From contig CANSAE010000003.1 in NCBI GenBank assembly GCA_947644595.1, positions 1 through 64,000 of the forward strand: DNA of 64,000 nt, written 5' to 3'. Both the position numbers and the translations under genes were made by a program. Position 1 is the stretch's first letter. Each line of letters opens with the position of its first letter. The notes beneath the pieces were generated by a model. It saw only the letters and a list, made by a program, of their open reading frames with translations. It searched no databases and was not told the DNA's origin. Shown in pieces: positions 23,981 to 33,712 of this stretch. This DNA is from an uncultured Clostridia bacterium (GTDB taxonomy: Bacteria > Bacillota > Clostridia > Oscillospirales > Oscillospiraceae).

Positions 23981-26900
23981 TCAAAAAGTGACGGCAATTC
24001 CCGGCTGCAGGAAGTACAGCACGGTCTGTTCCACGGGCTTGCCCGTGATCTCCGTCAGCGCGTCAGCGTAGGCCTGCACCTGGCTGCGGTAGAATTCGCC
24101 CCGGGTCTGCACGGTCTCGGCGGTGACGCGGTCGGTTTTGTAGTCGATGACGGTCCATTTCCCGCCGTGCTCCGCGGCGCAGTCGATCACACCCTGTAAT
24201 AGCAGCAGGTCGTCCCCGGTGCCGGGGAAATAGTCGCCCGCGGGCCGCAGCAGGGAGAACTTGAACTCCCGCAGCACATGGTCTGCCTCCCGCAGCCGCC
24301 GGCCCGGCGGTGACGCGAAAAATTTGAAGATCTGTCCCGTGTCCACGGCCTGTGCCTGCGCATTTGTGAGGAATCCCTGCCGCTCCAGACGGGCGATTTC
24401 CTCCCGCACCTGTTCCGGCGTTTCCGTCTGTATAAAATCAATGTGCTGAAACACCAGATGGGCCGCCGTGCCCCGCTGGGCGGCGGTGAGACGGTCGGGA
24501 GCGCCGGGGGAAAAGCGCCGGAAGCGCCGTCCCTCGCTGCCCATGAGACTGACGGCGTCGGCATCCGCCTCATCGCCCAGGTGCTTGAGCTCCGTGGCCG
24601 TCACCTTAGAGGGGATGTCCTGGGCGGCTTTGTGGGGATAGACGAAGCTCAGATTGTCCCGGATCTGCGCCAGCAGCCGGTTGTCAAAGGCCGGGGCAGT
24701 GCCGGGAAGGACCGTGGGTCTGTCGGCATCCGCCGCCGGGTCGGCGTATTCAAGGGTGAGATGGGTCTCACCGTCCGCCAAAGCCGCGGCGATGAGCCAC
24801 TGCACCGGCGCGCCGGCGTTGGCCAGAATCTGCGGCGGCATGGGGGAAGTGACCAGGGGCGCCAGGTCGGCCACGGTCTTGTCTGGATCCTTCAAGGCAG
24901 CGGTGATGTATAGATATTCTCTGGCCCGGGTCATGGCCACATATAAAAGACGCATTTCCTCGGAGAGGGTCTCCCGATTCATTCGCCGGGCGATGGCCCG
25001 CCGGGGCATGGAGGGGAATTCGATGCCCCGGCGCAGGTCCGTGACCTTGGGGCCGAGACCCAGTTCCGGATGGACCAGTACGGTGTCCAGGGTATCGGAC
25101 TTATTGAATTTCCGCGCGGTGTCGCACAAAAACACGATGGGAAATTCCAGGCCCTTGGATTTATGGATGCTCATGATGCGCACAGCATTTCCGGTCTCAG
25201 CGGCAGCCATGGCGGGCTCCTGCCCGGACTTGGCCTGCCGGTCCAGCCACTGGACAAAGTGCCGCAGTCCCTGATAGCCGGAGGCCTCAAACTGCGTGGC
25301 CAGATCGATCAGCGCCATGAGGTTCCGTCGACGCAGAGATCCGTCCTCCATGGCAGAGCTGACGGTGAGGATGGAAAATTCCCCGTAGATCCGCCACAAA
25401 AGCTCAGCCAGGGGCAGGTCCGGCGCGATCTGCCGCAGAACGGATAGCCGATCCAGAAAGTCCCGGCATTTGGTATCGCTCTCCGCCCGGAGACACAGTG
25501 CGTCGTAAAAGCCCGGCGTGCGGTTCCCGGCGCGAATACCCGCCAGGTCATCCGGCGTGAAGGACAGATAAGGAGAACGCAGCACGGCGATCAGGGGGAC
25601 ATCCTGACAGGGGTTGTCAATGACGGCCAAAAAGGACCGCATGAGGGAAATCTCCGGGCTGTCGTAGTACCCGCCGCCCTGTTCAGACTGTACCGGGATC
25701 CCCAAGGCCGCCAGGGCCTGACGGTACACAGGGGAGATGGCGTTGGCAGACCGCATCAGCAGCACAATGTCCCCATACCGGGCGGGCCTCTGGATGCCTC
25801 CCTCCGTGACGGGCAGGCCGGATTCCACGATTTGCCGGATGCGTCCGGCCACGAAAGCGGCTTCCGCCGCGTGGGAGTCCGGGGCCTCCTCGTCCTCCTC
25901 TGCCCGAGGAGAGCGCAGAAGGGTCAGGGAGGGCACGGGCCCGGTGCCGTCGTACTGTGCGCCGGGATTGAGCCGGGCATGCTCGTCGTAATCCAGTTCG
26001 CCCAATTCGGCGGACATGATGTTCTCAAACACGGCGTTGGCTCCGTCCAGCACTTCCCGCCGGGAACGGAAATTCTGCTGAAGCAAAATGCGCCGGGGCA
26101 CGTCGTCCGGGGCGCCGTCGTAGTCGGCGTAGGAGAGGTATTTTTCCGTAAAGATGCCCGGGTCCGCCAGGCGGAAGCGGTAAATGGACTGCTTCACATC
26201 CCCCACGGTGAACAGGTTTACCCCATCCCGGGACACGCACCGGAAGATCAGCTCCTGTACCCGGTTCACGTCCTGGTACTCGTCCACCATGATCTCCGTG
26301 TACCGGCCGGAAATCTCCCGGGCCAGAGGCGTGGGGGCCCCGTTTTCCTCTGCCAGCAGCTGGGCGGCGAAGTGCTCCAGGTCCGCGTAGTCCACCAGCC
26401 CCCGGCGGCGCTTGTCCGCGGCGTAGGCCCGGTCGAAGTCCAAAGTCAAGGACAGCAGTGCGTCCATGGCGGGGGCGGTTTTGCGCAGGTCGGACAGTAC
26501 CTTCTCTGAGGGTTCGGAAAATTCTGATTTAAATCTGGCGCAGGCCTTTTTGCACGCATCCCGCCGGGCCTTGAGAGCCTCCACTACATCGGCATCCGCC
26601 GGATTGCGCAGGCTGCCCAGTCGGGGGAAGGGGATGTCGGCGTACGCCGCGGCACTGTCCCAGCCCCGGTTTGCCGCCAAGACGAATTCCCGCAGGCCGT
26701 CGCCGGTCTCCGCGATGCTGCCGGCGTATTTTTCCCCGATGTAGCCGTATTCCGGCCGGGCCATCAGGGCCAGCAGGTCATCCATGGAACCGGCCCAATA
26801 GGAAGCGTCCCGGGCGGCCTCCGCCAGCAGATACCGGCCCCAGGGGGTATCCCCGGCGTCAGTGATGTCCGCGGCGTACAGTGCGGCGCGCTGGGACTCC

Positions 26901-27481
26901 GCCCAGCGTCCCGGGTCGGGATGACATTGCATTTTCTCGTGGAGTTTCAAGATCAAAGCCTCCAGCCGGGCGTCATCCCGGCCGGCGCCCACGGTGTCCA
27001 CCAGCAGACGGAAGTTGCCGTCTGCGGCGATGTGCTCGTAAGCGGCCTCCAGGGTGCGGGTGAGGGCGGACTGCTTCATAGCGGCGGCCCGGATCTCGTC
27101 GGCCACCTGGAAATCCGGGCTCAGCCCCAAAGCCATGGCGTTTTGCCGCAGCAGGTCCATGCAGAAACTGTGGATGGTGCCGATCTGGGCTCGGCCCAGA
27201 AGGGCGTACTGCCGGCGCAGGGCGGGATCGTCGGGCTGCCGGGCCATGGCCTGGGTGAGCTCCTCCATGATGCGGGCCCGTAGTTCCCCGGCGGCAGCAC
27301 GGGTGTAGGTGATGATGAGGAAGCTGTCGATGGGTTTAGGTGCCGGACCGGTGAGCCAGCCCATGAGCCGCTGCGTGAGCACCCGGGTCTTGCCGGACCC
27401 GGCGGCGGCGGAGACGAGAATGGCGCTGCCCCGGGTCTCAATGGCCTGCCGTTGTTGTCTGGTAGGTGAAAATTCAGCCAC
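23981..27481 (-). CDS. addA: Helicase-exonuclease AddAB, subunit AddA
   Basis: AddA is the UvrD-like motor and nuclease that, with AddB, processes double-strand breaks for RecA. Walker A is SAAAGSGKTRVLTQR (about residues 25-39), and helicase motif II lies in MVDEYQDVNRVQE. A late RecB-type nuclease motif VIDYKTDRV is present near the C-terminus with the preceding LLLQGVIDC. The 1166 residues are normal length. The start overlaps the end of addB by eight bases, so the subunits are translationally coupled. Confidence 0.97.
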   Translation of the reverse strand: MAEFSPTRQQRQAIETRGSAILVSAAAGSGKTRVLTQRLMGWLTGPAPKPIDSFLIITYTRAAAGELRARIMEELTQAMARQPDDPALRRQYALLGRAQIGTIHSFCMDLLRQNAMALGLSPDFQVADEIRAAAMKQSALTRTLEAAYEHIAADGNFRLLVDTVGAGRDDARLEALILKLHEKMQCHPDPGRWAESQRAALYAADITDAGDTPWGRYLLAEAARDASYWAGSMDDLLALMARPEYGYIGEKYAGSIAETGDGLREFVLAANRGWDSAAAYADIPFPRLGSLRNPADADVVEALKARRDACKKACARFKSEFSEPSEKVLSDLRKTAPAMDALLSLTLDFDRAYAADKRRRGLVDYADLEHFAAQLLAEENGAPTPLAREISGRYTEIMVDEYQDVNRVQELIFRCVSRDGVNLFTVGDVKQSIYRFRLADPGIFTEKYLSYADYDGAPDDVPRRILLQQNFRSRREVLDGANAVFENIMSAELGELDYDEHARLNPGAQYDGTGPVPSLTLLRSPRAEEDEEAPDSHAAEAAFVAGRIRQIVESGLPVTEGGIQRPARYGDIVLLMRSANAISPVYRQALAALGIPVQSEQGGGYYDSPEISLMRSFLAVIDNPCQDVPLIAVLRSPYLSFTPDDLAGIRAGNRTPGFYDALCLRAESDTKCRDFLDRLSVLRQIAPDLPLAELLWRIYGEFSILTVSSAMEDGSLRRRNLMALIDLATQFEASGYQGLRHFVQWLDRQAKSGQEPAMAAAETGNAVRIMSIHKSKGLEFPIVFLCDTARKFNKSDTLDTVLVHPELGLGPKVTDLRRGIEFPSMPRRAIARRMNRETLSEEMRLLYVAMTRAREYLYITAALKDPDKTVADLAPLVTSPMPPQILANAGAPVQWLIAAALADGETHLTLEYADPAADADRPTVLPGTAPAFDNRLLAQIRDNLSFVYPHKAAQDIPSKVTATELKHLGDEADADAVSLMGSEGRRFRRFSPGAPDRLTAAQRGTAAHLVFQHIDFIQTETPEQVREEIARLERQGFLTNAQAQAVDTGQIFKFFASPPGRRLREADHVLREFKFSLLRPAGDYFPGTGDDLLLLQGVIDCAAEHGGKWTVIDYKTDRVTAETVQTRGEFYRSQVQAYADALTEITGKPVEQTVLYFLQPGIAVTF

Positions 27482-30400
27482 GGGCCAGCACTCCTTTCAG
27501 TTGGTTCCATACCCGGTCGGCGGGCAGTGCGGGGAGATAGCGCCGGCAGTCGCCGTGCTTGCCCTCCTGGAAATAACAGGCTTCGTAATAATCGCAGTAC
27601 AAGCAGGCGTTCTGCTGCTGGCTTTTATAGTAAGGGTCGGCGGCGATGCTCCCGGCCCGGAGCTGTTCTGCAAGCTCCCTCAGGGTGTCCCGGATGTGCC
27701 GGGAGAGCATCCCCAGCTGTTCGGCGCTGGCCAAGGCCTCCGGGGCAGAGCTGCCCCGCTTTTTGGCGGTCACGGGGATGTATTGGTAGTCCTCTCCTTC
27801 CTCCATGGCGGCGATGACCTCCGCATCGTCCAAAATCAGGCCGGACCGCAGATGGACCTTAGCCTTTTTCTGCGCGATCTCCTCGTCGGACAGGTCCGAC
27901 GTGCTGACCACCGCCTTGTCAAAGGCCGGCACATACAGCACCCCGGCGGGGACCACCTCCCGGCCGTACAGCCTCTCGCCGCAGGCCTCCAAGGCAAACA
28001 GGTACAGCAGCATCTGCAAGCCCATGCCGTGCCACACGTCGGACAGGGAAAATTCCTTTTTCCCGGTCTTGTAGTCCACTACCCGCAGATACAGCTTGTC
28101 CTCGTGGACCCAGCCGTCCACCCGGTCGGCCACGCCGGTGAGGATGAGAGCGTCCTCGCCGCCGCCAAGTTCCATGGGCGGGATGCGGGGATCCCGGCCG
28201 AAGTCCAGCTCGAAGCTCAAGGGCTCGAACCGGGATCTCCGCAGCTCTCCGGCCATATCGTCCACCACCGCCCGGACGTCCCTGGTCAGCCGGCGGAACA
28301 GATATATAAACCGGGGGCTTTTCTCCCGGAAATCATTGAGAAACTCAGACACATACTGCCCGATGGCCTCATCAGTGAGCCGGTGGAGCGCCTCTTCAGA
28401 CACTTTCCGGAAGCCTCCCTGGGCCATGGCGCCGGCGGCGACCCGTTCCAGCACATAGTGCATGAAGGTGCCCATCTCCGGCGGCGCGAAAGCGGCCGGC
28501 TGCCGGGGCTTGGCTCCCAGGCCGTATTGGAGGAAATAGGCGAAGCGGCAGGAGGCGAATTTGTCGATGCGGGAGGCGGACAGGCGCAGGTCGTTCCCAT
28601 ACAGAGCCTGTACTGCCCGCCGGGAAAGCTTCCCCCGGGACTGCACAGCGGCCTCCCGGAGCCGCCGGAGAATGTCGCCCCCGGTCTGGGCGAAGTAAAC
28701 CGCCGCGGCCTGGGCCGCGGTTCCACCGCCGGATTGGAGGGAAAAGGCGGCCAGCTCGAGGGCACTGTCCCGGGCCTGACATTTGCACAGGGCGGCGTCG
28801 ATGGGCACGATGGGCAGGTCGAACAGCAGCCGCGCCCGGTTCATGACGATGGAGGGCTGTTCCTCTCCTGTCCGGGGATAGGAGAGGGTGAGACTGTCCT
28901 TAGGCAGGGTGAGACAGTGGTAGATTAAACTGAACTCCCGCCAGAGCTCCGCCTCCCCGCAGGTGCCGAAGTCCAGGCCGATTTCCAGCAGCCTGGCCCG
29001 GTCGTCGGAGGAGAACACCCCCGGTGCGTCCTCCTGCCGGGGAAGGTTGGAATCGGAAGCCCCCAGCACGATGAGGTGCCGGATATTCCGCCGGCGCATC
29101 CGGTCCATTTCCCCGGCGGCTACCCGGTCCACGGAAATGGGGATGGTGCCCACATCATATTGAGAGAGCATCAGAGCAAAGAGCTTGGAGAAGGTTTCGG
29201 TGTCCATGGCGGTGTCCCCCAGCAGCCCGTCAAACTGTTCCATGGCGGACAGGGTAATGTCCCACAGCTTTTCACATTCCGCGGCCTGCTGGGGATAGCC
29301 TGCGTCCTCCAGCGCGGCGGCCCGGGCCTCCAGTCCTTCGGACACGGCCAGGGCGTCCAGCAGGGAGACCAGGGCCGCGATATGGCCGTGACAGGTCTCC
29401 GCGGCCTTTTCCGCTTCCGCCAGCGCCATGAGGGGCCCGGCGGCCCGGCGGCGCAGGGCGTTGATGTCTGCCAGGGCGGCGTTGTCCTCCTCGGTATAGC
29501 GGTCCGCATAACCGCCGGGATGGAGCTTCCAGTCGGCATCCCGGGTCCAGGCGGTGCCCCGGAGGTTCCACAGCAGCACGTAATTTTCCAGCCGGTCGCA
29601 TTCCGCCGGGGCGAGCCCTGCCAGGCCGGTGCGCAGGTAAGAGAACACGTCGTCCGCGTCCCAGCCCCCGGTGATGACCTCATAGGCCGCGGCGATGAGG
29701 GCCGGCAGGGGCTTTTCCGGCAGGCGGCTTTTCTTCGTGAGATACAGGGGCACGCCGTATTTCCGGAAGGTGCTGTCCAGCAGGGCCTCGTATTGGTCAA
29801 AGCCCCGGACGGCGATGGAAATATCCCGCCAGCGGCAGCCGGTCCGGCGCACCAGGGCGAGACAGGCGGCGGCCGCCAGCTCACATTCCTCGGCGATGGA
29901 TTCCCCGGAGAACAGCCGCAGCCGTCCGGCGCTGTCCATGGGGTCCCGGCGGACGTAGGAGAACAGATGGTCCCCATAGAAGGTCAGGGGCGCGTCCGGG
30001 GTCTCGGAAACGCGGTGGACGGTCTCCCAGGGGATGCCCCGGTCTTCTGCCTCCCGCCCCAGCAGGCGACAGGTGGCCAGAGGAATGGCGAACACCTCAT
30101 TCCGGGGCTGTCCGGGGTCGCAGGTGAGACACACGGTGAGGCCGCAGCCCGCGTCCATCAGCGCTGTAAGGACCGCAAGCTGCTGCCGGGTGAAGTCGGT
30201 GAAGCCGTCGATGAAAATATGGGTATCGGAAAGCCCCGCGTCCCCGACGCGCTCTGCCAGCCGGGTGAGCCGGTCCGTGGGGTCGGCGTGACCGCCAGAC
30301 ACGATGGCGTCATACAATTCCAAAATCAGCGCCAGGTCGTGGAGCTTGTCTGCCAAAACACCGTCGCAGCGGCCGGAGGCTTCCAACAGCTGTTCTGAGG

Positions 30401-30794
30401 AGATGCAGGCGGTTTTCAGTTCCGTCACAGCTTCCAGAAGCTGGGTTTGCAGGGTCACCCGCTTCCGGGCCGCGCCGTACATCCGCAGTTCCGGGAACAG
30501 CTTGGACAGGGTCAAGGAGATGCACAGCAGCCGCCCGCCTTTGTCCAGCAGAGGCTGTTCGCCGCTGCCCAAAAGCTGGTCCACCCGCCGAGCCAGCCCC
30601 GTGAAGCTCATGACCTCGGCGTACAGGGACAGCGCCGGCCCGCAGGCTGCGCACAGCTCCCGCTCCGCCTCATGGCTGTATTGTTCCGGTACGATGAGCA
30701 GGCTCCGCTCTCGGGTGTCCACCCGCTGGCGGATGGCGTCCATGACCGATGCGGTTTTTCCCGTCCCGGCCTTGCCGGTGATGATGGTGAGCAT
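27474..30794 (-). CDS. addB: Helicase-exonuclease AddAB, subunit AddB
   Basis: AddB is the partner that recognises Chi and contributes a second nuclease. Residues 1-20 carry a P-loop (ITGKAGTGKTASV). The C-terminal nuclease has VVDYKTGKKEF. Iron-sulphur cysteines are visible as the early Cys in FASCRFAYFLQYG and the cluster CLYCDYYEACYF near the end. The 1106 residues match the family. A GGAGG site lies before ATG 30794. It is first in the addB-addA operon. Confidence 0.97.
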   Translation of the reverse strand: MLTIITGKAGTGKTASVMDAIRQRVDTRERSLLIVPEQYSHEAERELCAACGPALSLYAEVMSFTGLARRVDQLLGSGEQPLLDKGGRLLCISLTLSKLFPELRMYGAARKRVTLQTQLLEAVTELKTACISSEQLLEASGRCDGVLADKLHDLALILELYDAIVSGGHADPTDRLTRLAERVGDAGLSDTHIFIDGFTDFTRQQLAVLTALMDAGCGLTVCLTCDPGQPRNEVFAIPLATCRLLGREAEDRGIPWETVHRVSETPDAPLTFYGDHLFSYVRRDPMDSAGRLRLFSGESIAEECELAAAACLALVRRTGCRWRDISIAVRGFDQYEALLDSTFRKYGVPLYLTKKSRLPEKPLPALIAAAYEVITGGWDADDVFSYLRTGLAGLAPAECDRLENYVLLWNLRGTAWTRDADWKLHPGGYADRYTEEDNAALADINALRRRAAGPLMALAEAEKAAETCHGHIAALVSLLDALAVSEGLEARAAALEDAGYPQQAAECEKLWDITLSAMEQFDGLLGDTAMDTETFSKLFALMLSQYDVGTIPISVDRVAAGEMDRMRRRNIRHLIVLGASDSNLPRQEDAPGVFSSDDRARLLEIGLDFGTCGEAELWREFSLIYHCLTLPKDSLTLSYPRTGEEQPSIVMNRARLLFDLPIVPIDAALCKCQARDSALELAAFSLQSGGGTAAQAAAVYFAQTGGDILRRLREAAVQSRGKLSRRAVQALYGNDLRLSASRIDKFASCRFAYFLQYGLGAKPRQPAAFAPPEMGTFMHYVLERVAAGAMAQGGFRKVSEEALHRLTDEAIGQYVSEFLNDFREKSPRFIYLFRRLTRDVRAVVDDMAGELRRSRFEPLSFELDFGRDPRIPPMELGGGEDALILTGVADRVDGWVHEDKLYLRVVDYKTGKKEFSLSDVWHGMGLQMLLYLFALEACGERLYGREVVPAGVLYVPAFDKAVVSTSDLSDEEIAQKKAKVHLRSGLILDDAEVIAAMEEGEDYQYIPVTAKKRGSSAPEALASAEQLGMLSRHIRDTLRELAEQLRAGSIAADPYYKSQQQNACLYCDYYEACYFQEGKHGDCRRYLPALPADRVWNQLKGVLARG

Positions 30795-30834
30795 AGGGTG
30801 CCTCCTGTCGGTTTCTGTAATATCTCAGTATAAC

Positions 30835-30870
30835 AAAAAACGCCTGATTCTGCAAGGAATCAGGCGTTAT
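30835..30870 (-). terminator. Terminator of the PPC-domain gene
   Basis: CGCCTGATTC pairs with GAATCAGGCG and is followed leftward by TTTTTTG, directly after the PPC stop codon. Just beyond it lies a TATACT box that may serve addB. Confidence 0.88.
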
Positions 30871-30871
30871 A

Positions 30872-31291
30872 TTAAAATTTGAACAGATTCAACCCCACAT
30901 CTTTGTTGAACTCCCGCTCTACCGTGCCGGGCACCGCGGTGACCACCATTTCGCAGGTAGCGCTGACGTGAGCCTCATTGAGATGTCCGCCCACTACAAG
31001 GCCTTTCTCGTCTCCGGCGCTCATGTGCAGGTGGGCGTAAAACGCACCTTCTTTTGTGGTGACGGTCCCGGTCAGGGATACGATCTCATAGGTCCCGGTG
31101 AAGTGGTTGGCGTGGTATTGCTTCTCCCCGGTGTAGAACACCCCCACGGTGAAGTCATCCACCGCGCCCAGGGCCTGCACCGTGGCCAGCTTGATGTGCT
31201 CCTGTTCGCACAGGGCCTGAAGCTGCGCCAAAATCTCCTCTCCCTTGTCGATGCGCAGGAAATAAATGTTGTCAAAGCGTTTGTATACCAT
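30872..31291 (-). CDS. PPC/DUF296 domain protein
   Basis: A 139-residue single-domain protein of the PPC (plants and prokaryotes conserved, DUF296) family. The fold's signature is present: ILAQLQALCEQEHIKLATVQALGAVDDF, then AHLHMSAGDEKGLVVGGHL with a conserved His cluster. In plants the domain is part of AT-hook DNA-binding proteins; in bacteria its role is unclear. ATG 31291 follows AAAGGAG; an in-frame Met at 31318 has no site. It is transcribed alone, between rpmB and addB. Confidence 0.88.
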   Translation of the reverse strand: MVYKRFDNIYFLRIDKGEEILAQLQALCEQEHIKLATVQALGAVDDFTVGVFYTGEKQYHANHFTGTYEIVSLTGTVTTKEGAFYAHLHMSAGDEKGLVVGGHLNEAHVSATCEMVVTAVPGTVEREFNKDVGLNLFKF

Positions 31292-31380
31292 AATGATGCT
31301 CCTTTCCGTTTTCAGCATGCACCGCCGCCCACCTCCTTTTTGTCCGGGCAGCGATTCGCTGAAGCATACGCCGGCTACCG

Positions 31381-31411
31381 AAAAAGCCCGCCAGCGTATG
31401 CCGGCAGGCTT
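31381..31411 (-). terminator. Terminator of rpmB
   Basis: AGCCTGCCGGC and GCGGGCT form an imperfect stem, followed leftward by TTTTT. Confidence 0.8.
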
Positions 31412-31435
31412 GTTTCGGGTAAATTCAATTACGCA

Positions 31436-31621
31436 TTATGCGCGGGTGACCTTGCCGCTGCGCAGGCAGCGGGTGCAGACGTACACATGCTTGGGCGTAC
31501 CGTCCACAATGGCCTTGACGCGCTTCACATTGGGCTTCCACATCCGGTTGGACCGTCTGTGAGAGTGGGAGACTTGGATGCCAAAAGAAACACCCTTGTC
31601 GCAAAACTGACATTTTGCCAT
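31436..31621 (-). CDS. rpmB: 50S ribosomal protein L28
   Basis: A 61-residue L28 with the family start MAKCQFCDKGVSFGIQVSHSHRRSNRMWKPN and the late VCTRCLRSGKV. It keeps two CxxC pairs (CQFC, CTRC), so it is the zinc-ribbon form. An AGGAGG site precedes ATG. It is monocistronic. Confidence 0.97.
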   Translation of the reverse strand: MAKCQFCDKGVSFGIQVSHSHRRSNRMWKPNVKRVKAIVDGTPKHVYVCTRCLRSGKVTRA

Positions 31622-31745
31622 ACTGAAGCACCTCCTTGGATTTTCTCTGTTGAAAACAGCCTATTTATGATAGCAGAATCGTAACAAAATTGCAAGAACT
31701 TTTTTCCATCCGAAAAAATAATATGCCCGGATGGGTGGATAGCCA

Positions 31746-31774
31746 TTGCCAAACGGGGAAAAATTAGGTAAAAT
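31746..31774 (+). promoter_or_regulatory. Promoter of the hprK operon
   Basis: TTGCCA (31746-31751), 17-base spacer, TAAAAT (31769-31774). Confidence 0.7.
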
Positions 31775-31806
31775 AAAGTATTCAGAATACGGAGAGGAGA
31801 AGGGCA

Positions 31807-32733
31807 ATGAGTCAGTACAGCGTTCCCCTGAAAACCATCGCGGAAGAACTGGAGATGGAGGTCCTCCACAAGTCCAGTAACTACGAGGAAAAGCGCGTGA
31901 CCAAAACGGATGTGAACCGTCCCGCCCTGCAATTGGCGGGCTTTTATAACTACTTCGATCCTCACCGCCTCCAATGTATCGGCCGGGTGGAAAGTACTTT
32001 CCTGGAGACCATGACGGAGGACCAGCGCCGGCTGTGCTTCCGGGAATTCATGAAGCACGATATTGACGGCCTCATCATCTGCCACGACTGCGTGCCCTTC
32101 CCGGAGTGTATGGAAATGGCGGAAGAATACGACCGGGACATTTTCCTGGTCCAGGAGGATACCTCCAAATTCATGGCGGACCTGATTGACACCCTCACGG
32201 GCTACCTGGCCCCCCGGCAGACCATCCACGGCGTTTTGGTAGAGGTCTACGGCGACGGCGTGCTCATCACCGGGGATTCCGGTGCGGGCAAGAGCGAAAC
32301 GGCCCTGGCCTTGGTGAAAAACGGTCACCGCCTGGTGGCGGACGACGCGGTGGAAATTAAACGGCTTTCCCGAAAAAGACTGGTCGGCAGCGCGCCGGAG
32401 CTCATAAGATATTATATGGAGCTGCGGGGCATCGGCATCATCAATGCCAAGGAGGTCTACGGCTGGAGCTCCGTCAAGCCGGAAGCGGACCTGGACCTGA
32501 TCGTGAAGCTGGAATTCTGGGACGAGAACAAATTCTATGACCGCCTGGGCATTGACACGGAGTACGAGGAGATCATGGGTGTGAAGATCCCCTGCATCAC
32601 GATTCCCGTGCGCCCGGGCCGGAACCTGGCGGTCATCATTGAGCTGGCGACATTGAACAACCGTCAGAAGAAGATGGGCAACAACGCCGCCCAGACCTTA
32701 GAGGACGCTATGGGGCAGATGTTTGGAGGGTAA
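31807..32733 (+). CDS. hprK: HPr kinase/phosphorylase
   Basis: HprK phosphorylates HPr on Ser46, the signal that turns on CcpA-dependent catabolite control, and also reverses it. The 308 residues are typical. The P-loop is ITGDSGAGKSE (about residues 152-162), the HPrK signature region is IGIINAKEVYG, and the C-terminal KIPCITIPVRPGRNLAVIIELA follows. It is first in the operon hprK-murB-rapZ-whiA, with murB only one base after its stop. Confidence 0.97.
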   Translation: MSQYSVPLKTIAEELEMEVLHKSSNYEEKRVTKTDVNRPALQLAGFYNYFDPHRLQCIGRVESTFLETMTEDQRRLCFREFMKHDIDGLIICHDCVPFPECMEMAEEYDRDIFLVQEDTSKFMADLIDTLTGYLAPRQTIHGVLVEVYGDGVLITGDSGAGKSETALALVKNGHRLVADDAVEIKRLSRKRLVGSAPELIRYYMELRGIGIINAKEVYGWSSVKPEADLDLIVKLEFWDENKFYDRLGIDTEYEEIMGVKIPCITIPVRPGRNLAVIIELATLNNRQKKMGNNAAQTLEDAMGQMFGG

Positions 32734-32734
32734 T

Positions 32735-33658
32735 ATGAACGACGCTTTGCTTGCAAACGAACTGAACACCCGATTCCCGGGCCTGGATGTCCGGGAACAC
32801 GAGCCCATGTCCCGGCACACGACCTTCCGCATCGGCGGCCGGGTATCGGTATTCTGCCGGCCAGGCAGCGTGGAGGAAGCGGCGGCGCTGTGCGCCTTTC
32901 TCCGGGACCGGGGCGTGCGCCCGTTTGTGATGGGCCGGGGCAGCAACCTGCTGTTCACGGATGAGGACTTGTCCGGCGTGGTCATCCAAGTGGCGGAAAA
33001 TCTCAGCAACTTGGAGCGGACCGGGGAATGTACCCTGTATGCCCAGGCGGGCGCGACCCTGGTGGCTCTGTCCCAATCCGCCCAGCGGGAGGGACTGTCC
33101 GGCTTGGAATTCGCCGGAGGCATCCCCGGGGCAGTGGGCGGCGGCGTGACCATGAACGCCGGGGCCTACGGCGGCGAGATGAAGGACGCTGTCACCCGGG
33201 TGGACTACCTGGACGAGGCCCTTCAATTGCGGTCAGCTTCCAACCGGGACTGCGCCTTTTCCTATCGCCGCAGCGCCTTTTCCGATGGCGGGAAGCTGAT
33301 TTTAGGCGCGGAACTGACCCTGACCCCGGCGGACCCCGCCGCCGTCAAGTCCCGCATGGACGCGTTGAAAGAAAAGCGGGTAAACAGCCAGCCGCTGAAC
33401 TACCCCAGCGCAGGCAGCACATTTAAGCGTCCCGCTGGAGCCTTTGCCGCACAGATGATCGACGAGGCGGGCCTGAAAGGGCGCAGGGTGGGCGGGGCCC
33501 AGGTGTCGGAAAAGCACGCGGGCTTTGTCATCAACCGGGGCGGTGCCACCTGCGCGGATGTGCTGGCGCTGATGGAAATCATTCAAAATGAAGTCGAGCA
33601 CTGCACCGGCATCCGCCTGGAACCGGAAGTGAAGGTCATAAGAGAATTAGGACTTTAA
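32735..33658 (+). CDS. murB: UDP-N-acetylenolpyruvoylglucosamine reductase
   Basis: MurB reduces UDP-GlcNAc-enolpyruvate to UDP-MurNAc with NADPH and FAD. FAD-binding motifs are VMGRGSNLLFTDEDL and GGIPGAVGGGVTMNAGAYGGEM. The catalytic Ser lies in NYPSAGSTFKRP, and the late EPEVKVIRELG includes the active-site Glu of type II enzymes. Start ATG 32735 is preferred over TTG 32723, which lies on the ribosome site GGAGGG. Length 307 residues. Confidence 0.97.
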   Translation: MNDALLANELNTRFPGLDVREHEPMSRHTTFRIGGRVSVFCRPGSVEEAAALCAFLRDRGVRPFVMGRGSNLLFTDEDLSGVVIQVAENLSNLERTGECTLYAQAGATLVALSQSAQREGLSGLEFAGGIPGAVGGGVTMNAGAYGGEMKDAVTRVDYLDEALQLRSASNRDCAFSYRRSAFSDGGKLILGAELTLTPADPAAVKSRMDALKEKRVNSQPLNYPSAGSTFKRPAGAFAAQMIDEAGLKGRRVGGAQVSEKHAGFVINRGGATCADVLALMEIIQNEVEHCTGIRLEPEVKVIRELGL

Positions 33659-33712
33659 TTTGCAGGGGGCGCCGCCTTCGGCGGCCCGTGCAGTTTAAGA
33701 GAAAGAAATGGA